This document shows positions 57,849 through 64,000 of a DNA stretch of 64,000 nucleotides, one piece after another. This stretch comes from Niebla homalea (Eukaryota > Ascomycota > Lecanoromycetes > Lecanorales > Ramalinaceae). The stretch is taken from assembly GCA_019925105.1 (NCBI GenBank), contig JAHGAU010000024.1, positions 496,001 through 560,000 of the forward strand, read 5' to 3'. A program made the position numbers and the translations under genes. The notes below the pieces were generated by a model that ran no database searches, was not told the origin of the DNA, and worked only from the letters and a program-made list of their open reading frames with translations. The stretch's first letter is position 1; each line of letters starts with the position of its first letter.

Positions 57849-60309
57849 TTATGATCTCTGCTGCGACACGCTTTTCTTCCTCCCAAAAATGGTCCTCGTT
57901 CGACTCTTATCCCTCTTCTTCTCTGGCGTTGTGTCTTTGGTGATGCCTCGGGCCTGACGATCATTGTCAAAGCCATTGCTAGCTGTATCATCCGCGTACT
58001 TGGGCTTGTAGATCCTGCGATTTACTTGTCAGTCATGGCGGGATATAAGGACTGAATCTGCAGCATCCGACGTACCAGCTATTGCCGACCATGCTCACCC
58101 CTTTGGCCTCTGCCATGCGATAGTACTTGGCGGCTTTCTTCATGTCCTTCTTGGCCCCTTCGCCCTTTGCGTAGCAGAACCCTGCTTCGGCCATTGCATC
58201 GGTGTCGCCCCAATTTGCAGCAAGTTCGAAGCGCTTCAGGGCCAGCTTCCGATCCTGCTTGATACCCCAACCATGGTAGTGACTCTGTCCAAGCTCGTAG
58301 AGGCTCAATGCGAACTCTGCTTTCCGTGTTTTCCGCTCTTGCACATCACCACCGTTTGTGTCATCATCGACATCCATCTCGAGCGAAGCACAGTCTGCAG
58401 CTTTGTGGAGCCACTGAACGCCTTCTGCCCGATTTTCCCGGATGCCCCAGCCATGACGATTTGCAAGTGCGTACATTAGCATCGCGAATGGTAAATTTGC
58501 CTTTGCGGCAATGCGGAAATGATACGTGGCTTCTCGGTCCTCTCCTCTCTTATGAAGTGCCAAGCCTTTGGCAAGGTGATCCTCTGGGGTGAGCTCTGTA
58601 GACATGGCCGCAATCTGGCGAGGGCGGGCCTTGATGGTGCTTGCAGAGCGCGTGGAGGACGTATACTCTGATACATCATCATGTGGCACAGGAATTGACG
58701 GCACAGTATGTGAGACTGCACTCTCAAATGAGATCTTAGGGGGCTGGTCAGCTGACGGACGTGAGGAGGATATGGATCGCTGTTCCATAGAGGGTCTTGG
58801 CGAGTGTCTGCTTCGTTGCTCGAACGAAGGTCGAGGAGAATGCCTCGTCCTCTGCTCAAAAGACGGTCGTGGTGAAGCTCTTGGTGAGCCGCGGTGCAAA
58901 TCAGTGCTGGGCCTTGGAGAACGGCGCAGCTGAGATGGGGATGAAGGTGACATGGGTCTGTTCGCGAGCGGAGTGGTGGGTCGGACGTTGGATTGCACCT
59001 TCGGGCGGTCCCACTCATAGATGGGCACGTTACTATTTTGAAGTACTTTGGAGTCCTTGTGTGTCAACCTCCCCCTTGGCAGAGAGAATTTGGAGTAGAC
59101 ATAAGATGGAGCCGCTGAATCAGAGTCCTGGCCATCCCAAACCGAGTCATGACCCAAGCTCATGGGAGTGTGTGTTGCTTCTTCGACAAACAAAAAGCTC
59201 TGGCTGTCAGATGACGCCTGACGCTGCTCGTACGTAAAGGATGGTCTGACTTTGTCCATCGACGGACGGCTGTCAAAAGATGGCTGGCGTGGCATGTCGA
59301 GCGAAGGTTGGCTCGCACGACTTAATGGCCTTGAAAAGTTGAACGACGGACGAGGCACCTGCGTTCCTCCAATCGAATATTCAGAGTTCAGAGACGGGGA
59401 TCTGCCATGAACGGAGGGTGCAAAAACATATGGCGAATTCGGGATGGAGAAATTGCTGCTGGATGATAGCTGTCGATTGCGTGAGAAGCCAGATCCGGTA
59501 GCAGAATCACTGTGGTCATCGTCGGAGCTATCAACGGGAATCGACCTAATGCTAGATTGTTTGTGATGAGGGGACTTTGGTGGCGCGAGTGATGCTTGAC
59601 TCTTTGATGAATTTGACTCCATTGACAGTTCCCTGTGGGGACCGGTGGAATTGAAGGGCTGAAATCGTTGCTCGTGGCTGCGACTCGATTTTCCGAAGCG
59701 TGGGCTACGGTGGGGAGGCTCTGAATGGATGCTGCTCACCAGGGTGGATTCCGGGGACTGGGAGGTTGCGGCAGTGGTAAAGCTCTTTTGATACGGTGGT
59801 TGCTGCTCGGTCGGGGTCGAGAATGGCTGAGTAGCCGCCGAGACGGACGACGCTGGTTGAGATGATTTGTCCTCATCATCCTCTTCCTCCGGAGGAACAT
59901 GGCTCATGCGCGGATAAAATGATTTAGGCCTGAATTGAGGCTCTTCTAGCTCTGGGAGTGTTCCGGTCTGCTCATCCTCCTTTTGCCTCGGTATGGGGAT
60001 AGTGTCAGGGGGCGACTGGCCTGCGGATCTTGACCTTTGGAAGTTGGTTTGTTGCTTTGTGATAGGATCGGTGGTTGTGAGAGGAGGTAGCCTGCTAACC
60101 CGTCTGCCATTGCTTTTACTTTGATCGAGTTGCCTTGCAAGCAGTCGACTTTGAGCAGCGAACATGTCCAAAGGGGACATGGCAGGTGGGATGTCGCCAT
60201 CGAGGTGCTGCATCCTGGGAGAGGGGAAGGCGCGGGGAGAAGGAACACCACTCTGCATGGTATCTGAGGACATTGATCGCAGATCAATGTATGTGGGTCG
60301 TTGTTGCAT
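57849..60309 (-). CDS. nif1: Sel1-repeat protein of the Nif1/Dsf2 type
   Basis: Two exons, 60309-58076 and 58014-57849, 799 residues. In fission yeast Nif1 is a mitotic inhibitor acting on Cdr1/Nim1 kinase; budding yeast Dsf2 is a relative. The N-terminus MQQRPTYIDLRSMSSD and the block SPLDMFAAQSRLLARQLDQS are as I recall for fungal Nif1-like proteins. A long Ser/Pro-rich disordered region follows, including tandem FEQRTRHSPRPS-type repeats near residues 500-530. Sel1-like repeats then run from about 620 (FRIAAKANLPFAMLMYALAN, ELGQSHYHGWGIKQDRKLAL, AGFCYAKGEGAKKDMKKAAK). Splicing to exon 2 yields W-IYKPKYADD and a basic tail ending GRKKSVSQQRS. The frame upstream of 60309 begins with GTG and is rejected. 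The stop is convergent with the GNAT-like gene, 125 bp apart. Confidence 0.86.
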
Positions 60310-61490
60310 GACGAGGAAAGAGTATATGATGTTCCTTTGATGAGTTTGAGGAAGGGGCGGCCCAGCGACACAGCCAATGCGGCTCAGGCAAATCAGGGGA
60401 AAGACAGCGCAGAAAAGGCGAGGTGTGCTGTATGGAGTGCTTCCCCTTTGAAACACACGGCCAATGTCAATCGATTCCCTTCAAATCCTCCTTGTACTAT
60501 ACAATCATGTTCTAGGAGGACTTGAGGACAGTCGACATGTTGCCAAAGATACTGTATTCCTAGTGTTGGGCGGCAAAGCTCAGTCGTGACAAAAGTTTAC
60601 TGCGCAGGTTGTCTGAGATTGATTGGAAGCGACTTGCCGCAGAGAGACCATGACAAGGTTGAAATTGCTCGAGGATAACTTCAGTGTCTGGATTAGGAAT
60701 TAAGGTATTGTATTGCATTAAGATATGAATTGTCGTGTGCGTGAAGCGTTGATGTATGAAGCGGAAGCTGGAATTAATAATAACATGATTATTGGGGGGG
60801 GGATGCAGGTACAGACGTAGGTGGAGCCGTGTGAAGCGTTCGGTGGTCCCCAACCCAATGGTTTTAAGGAACTTAGGGTTTTAGTACTAGTTTACAGGGG
60901 CAACCTGAGCCTGCCAGCCTGATGCACGAGATCCCGATTTCAGATTTTTAGAGTAGGTAGAGACTAGAGAGACGATCTGCGACCTGCGACACCGAATACC
61001 TTAGCCAGCCCCGGTATGGGCTCTGATTGGCCACGGTAGCACTTATTTATGGACGACATACCACCAAGCAATTTCCAATCAAATTGCACCTTTGATCGCG
61101 CCTCCAATCTCGATGCCTTGCTGCATCCTCATCTGCTGCTCTGCAATGGATACGCGTGGTCATCTTCCACCATATGCTAGGGAAGCTGTTCAACTGGATG
61201 ACCTCATGACCATTTAGATTTCGTCTAATCTTGAATGCCGGAACTAACAATCGTTTCTACTATGAACGCCTCGCCTGCAATAACATTCAAGGAGAAGCCC
61301 ACTAGTAGTTGCAGCGAGCCAGGAGATCTACCGTCTGGGACAGAAGACCCATCTATCAAGGAATATGCATGCGGCAACTGTCAGTAAGCTCTTCCCATCT
61401 TCACGCCATGTGATGCATTATGTCGTGTCGAGCCGAAAACAACGAGCAATGTCCTTGTTGGCCTTCACGCTCGTCCATGCTTGTCCATGT
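60310..61490. other. 1.2-kb intergenic region with one short plus-strand ORF
   Basis: Upstream of the nif1-like gene and downstream of ydj1. It contains a run of nine G (60794-60802) and a 50-codon ORF described separately; otherwise no gene. Confidence 0.45.
61235..61387 (+). CDS. short hypothetical ORF, possible first exon
   Basis: 50 codons from ATG to TAA, ending IKEYACGNCQ. The last codon and stop overlap a consensus donor (CA|GTAAGC at 61383-61388), so this may be exon 1 of a small gene; the Cys-x-x-Cys pair after an aromatic residue recalls the first half of a zinc ribbon such as in Rpb12. I find no second Cys pair downstream before the ydj1 3' end, so a complete zinc ribbon is not supported. 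It may be a chance ORF. Confidence 0.25.
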   Translation: MPELTIVSTMNASPAITFKEKPTSSCSEPGDLPSGTEDPSIKEYACGNCQ

Positions 61491-62849
61491 CTACTGAGAT
61501 GCACATTGCATTCTCTCCGCTCCTTGGGGAACACCATCTTCATCTTCGTCCTCCATGCTAGTGGCGCCTTGAGCACGTCTCTGGCCACTGGCGTCGACGT
61601 CTTCCAGAGGGTAATCCTCGATCATCGCGTCACTAGGTGGAGGGTTCTGGGGTTTGCGGGGTGGTAGAATGTTTTCCAGCATTTGAATCTTTTCGGGCGA
61701 GTTGAAGTTTGGAGGTGGCATTTTGACATCGAATTGGATGTAGAGATTACCGAAGTCGTGATGTCGATAGGATGGCATTCCTTGTCCGCGAATCATCTTG
61801 ATCTCGCCTGATCCTCATTAGCACTATCATTTGGGGGAAAGACTGTGTGCGACGCGACTCACCCGTACTGATGACTTCTCCGGGGATGATCCCTACGGTC
61901 AACCACCGGTCGTCCAGATGCTCAATATGAATGTCGCCGCCGGCCAGGGCCGTCAAGAGATCGATCTCGGCCTGATAGAACAAGTCGTCCTCCTTCCTCT
62001 GAAAACGGGGGTGGGGCTTCTGTTCAATCTCAAATTGCACATCACCAGCCATCACACCTGGGGCTTGGTCACCTTCACCCCAGAAATTGACCTTCGCTCC
62101 GTTCTTGACGCCCTTGTCGACGTTCACGTGGAGCACTTTCCTCTCGATGACGGTTTTCTTACCGAGACACTTCTTGCATTTATCTTTCTCCCGGATCATC
62201 TCACCTTCGCCTTGGCAGTCAGGGCACACGGTTTGGAAGCGCTGGATCATAGGGCCCATTTGTCGCATCATTGTCTTCATGCCGGCACCGTTGCATCCTG
62301 TACATGTCTTGACGGCCCCGTCCTTGCCTCCTCGGCCGTCACAGGATGGGCATATGATTGACTTCTGTAGAGCCAGCTTCGACACCTTGCCTCGGTAGAT
62401 ATCCTCCAGTGAGACCTTGTGAACATGATGGATTGTCCGAGCCTTCTTGGGTCCCTGCTCTCTCATACCGCCGCCAAACATACCGCCAAAGGCGCCTCCA
62501 CCACCAGCACCACCGAAGAATTGTGCGAAGAGATCTTCAGCGGCCATTCCGCCACCAGCTCCGCCTTGTTCGAGACCTTCCTCACCATACTGATCGTAGA
62601 GCTGGCGTTTTTGAGGATCCTGGAGGCAATCATATGCTTTCGACAACTCCTTGAACTTCTCTGCAGCATCTGGGCTATGTGCATTTTTGTCTTTGATGTG
62701 ATTAATATAGGTAGACTTGCAAAGGAGGGATCTCAAAGGATACCTGGATGGTGCTTCAAGGCTCCTTTCCTGTAGGCAGTCCTCAACTCAGCATCAGTCG
62801 CAGTGACCGACACTCCGAGCACTTCGTAGAATTTGGTCTCCTTGACCAT
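61491..62849 (-). CDS. ydj1: type I DnaJ/Hsp40 co-chaperone, Ydj1/Mas5 family
   Basis: Exons 62849-62744, 62690-61863 and 61807-61491, 416 residues (yeast Ydj1 409). It stimulates Hsp70 ATPase, binds clients and aids mitochondrial and ER import. The J domain starts [14 protein letters not shown]; its HPD motif is split by intron 1 (HHP-D). A Gly/Phe region ([19 protein letters not shown]) and four CxxCxGxG-type zinc-finger repeats follow ([33 protein letters not shown]). Then come the two client-binding beta domains, with intron 3' junction [15 protein letters not shown]. The C-terminus CASQ is the farnesylation CaaX box of Ydj1, anchoring it to ER and mitochondrial membranes. It is divergent from fcy1. 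A dimeric heat-shock-like element (ttctcgaa) lies about 210 bp upstream. Confidence 0.96.
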
Positions 62850-63426
62850 TTTGAGTGATGTTGATCTGACTTGGTGTGGTGGGAAATGCTTGGAGCTTGC
62901 GTATCAGGAAAAGGGATCTCGAAGATATTTGCCTGCCTTTGGGAGGTCAGCGAGGTGAAGTTGAAAGGTTGAAGTAGTTAAATCTCAGTGATTTGCAATA
63001 CACACCTCAGCCTTACGCGAGAATCTATTTTTTGGTCTAACAAGTTGTTGTGTCAATTCTTCTCGAATGTTATCGGTAGGGCCAGTGAGTGTTGCTATTC
63101 AGCTCGACAAATCTAATCTTCAGTCTTTTGACACAAGCTTCACGTAATGCAACTGTTGTGGATTGGAGACAGTCGATGCGGCTTCAAAGCAAAAATGTGA
63201 CGTGAGTTCGAATTGTTTCGCTGCAATTCTAAGCATACACGCTAGTCCCGAAGTGGGCGATAAGCATTAGTGTCAATTGCAAATCTGGAACTCGCCTCGA
63301 TGCCGAAGGAGATACACGATCGGATGGAGATACAAGGGCTTTTTCCCCGTTGGTCGTCGATCTTCTATGTCCGATCAAATGGTTCTCTAACCTGGGACTC
63401 GCATCGAAAGTAATATATACACACCC
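62850..63426. promoter_or_regulatory. shared divergent promoter region of ydj1 and fcy1, with possible heat-shock element
   Basis: 577 bases between divergent starts. At 63060-63067 the sequence ttctcgaa gives TTC-nn-GAA, a minimal Hsf1 unit pair, preceded by another TTC at 63057. A full three-unit element is not present, so regulation by Hsf1 is only suggested. Confidence 0.4.
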
Positions 63427-63996
63427 ATGGAGTCGGACCCTGGCTTTCAGGCAGCACTTGAAGAGGCCAAGGCTTCGTTCAGGGAGGGTGGGGTGCCTAT
63501 CGGTGCCTGCTTGGTCGGCGCGGATGGCACTATCCTCGGCACAGGCCACAATATGCGTGTCCAGAAGGCATCTGCGACTCTACATGTATGGATTTGACTG
63601 AGGGGGTTGTAGAATTTTGACTTGGCTTTCGCGTGCTGACGCGCAAAGGCCGAGATCTCATGCTTGGAGAATACTGGAAGACTGCCAGCTAAGTCCTACC
63701 AAGGCGCTACAATGTACACCACATTAAGCCCCTGTGACATGTGCACAGGCGCATGCGTCATGTACAAAGTCGCCAGAGTTGTGATTGGGGAGAACAAGAC
63801 CTTCGTGGGAGGTGAGGCATACCTGAAGCAGAGAGGTATCAAGGTCGACGTGATGGAGAGTAAGGAGTGCAAAGATTTGATGCAAAAGTTCATTCAACAG
63901 AAACCTGACGTCTGGTGAGATCTACTCTTACACCACATTCTTGCGATGAGAGACTGAGACTTGACTCGGTGCAGGGAGGAAGATATTGGCGAATAG
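63427..63996 (+). CDS. fcy1: cytosine deaminase
   Basis: Exons 63427-63585, 63649-63914 and 63975-63996, 148 residues (yeast Fcy1 158). It converts cytosine to uracil in pyrimidine salvage, as a zinc homodimer. The zinc site is visible: H at the exon 1/2 junction followed by AEISCLEN (H-A-E, catalytic Glu), and SPCDMCTGAC (P-C-x-x-C). Substrate-site features: N of GTGHN and VGADGTILGTGHN. The C-terminal IQQKPDVW-EEDIGE is recovered only by splicing a last exon of 22 bases, ending TAG at 63994-63996; without it the frame ends directly after W. The end PDVWEEDIGE agrees with the yeast C-terminal form. Complete within the window with four bases to spare. Confidence 0.94.
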
Positions 63997-64000
63997 CTTA

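Noticed and set aside
60310..60456. N-terminal extension of the Sel1 protein to 60456
   Set aside because: It would begin with GTG; the ATG at 60309 opens the expected MQQRPTYIDL start.
1..64000. tRNA or rRNA genes, CRISPR arrays
   Set aside because: No cloverleaf with A and B boxes was recognised by eye and no spaced repeat array is present; a tRNAscan run would be the proper test.

Overview
This window is nuclear DNA of a filamentous ascomycete (Pezizomycotina); the genus cannot be called from the sequence alone. The basis is: intron-poor genes with short GT-AG introns and visible branch sites, orthologues typical of ascomycetes (Nif1-type Sel1 protein, Lyc1-like acetyltransferase, fungal STAND N-terminal domain with ankyrin repeats), and a 24.7-kb AT-rich block carrying the marks of repeat-induced point mutation (RIP).

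Layout. 1-3803: the start of a DUF1295-type membrane protein (minus, runs off the window), RNase P subunit rpp1 (minus) and casein kinase 2 alpha cka1 (plus, 5 exons). 4138-28831: one nested retrotransposon island bounded by a perfect 5-bp target duplication (atagt). It resolves into three elements. Host element E3 (plus strand, 133-bp LTRs, Ty3-type pol remnant) was entered by two copies of a 7.65-kb chromodomain-bearing Ty3/gypsy element with 333-bp LTRs: E1 (minus, 4316-11971, TSD aacgg) and E2 (plus, 15584-23227, TSD tatat). E1 and E2 lie head to head. Removing both restores a 9,374-bp E3. All three are dead: coding remnants are full of stops that replace Gln, Trp and Arg codons, and RT aspartates and zinc-knuckle Cys/His residues are changed by transitions.

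28961-42584: housekeeping genes on the plus strand: valyl-tRNA synthetase (apparent dual cytosolic/mitochondrial start), the NuA3 PHD-finger subunit nto1, a Tra2-like SR protein and the mRNA exporter mex67. 43271-49086: an ankyrin protein with a fungal STAND-type N-terminus (minus), a Lyc1-like acetyltransferase and a second GNAT acetyltransferase. 49879-57723: mitochondrial MutS homologue msh1, a secreted or membrane-anchored Kelch protein and a third GNAT-type protein with long low-complexity inserts. 57849-63996: a Nif1-like Sel1-repeat protein (minus), farnesylated DnaJ/Ydj1 (minus) and cytosine deaminase fcy1 (plus, complete only with a 22-nt last exon).

The single-copy genes form no metabolic cluster; most are conserved cell-maintenance genes. 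Several pairs are divergent and share short promoters (rpp1/cka1, ankyrin/lyc1-like, ydj1/fcy1). The unusual part is the island: its LTR pairs preserve a mirror-image gradient of RIP damage, the E1/E2 family carries an extra ~2.1-kb module after the chromodomain with open stretches antisense to pol, and E3 has atypical AG...CT LTR ends. The island ends only 129 bp before the first start codon of valyl-tRNA synthetase.
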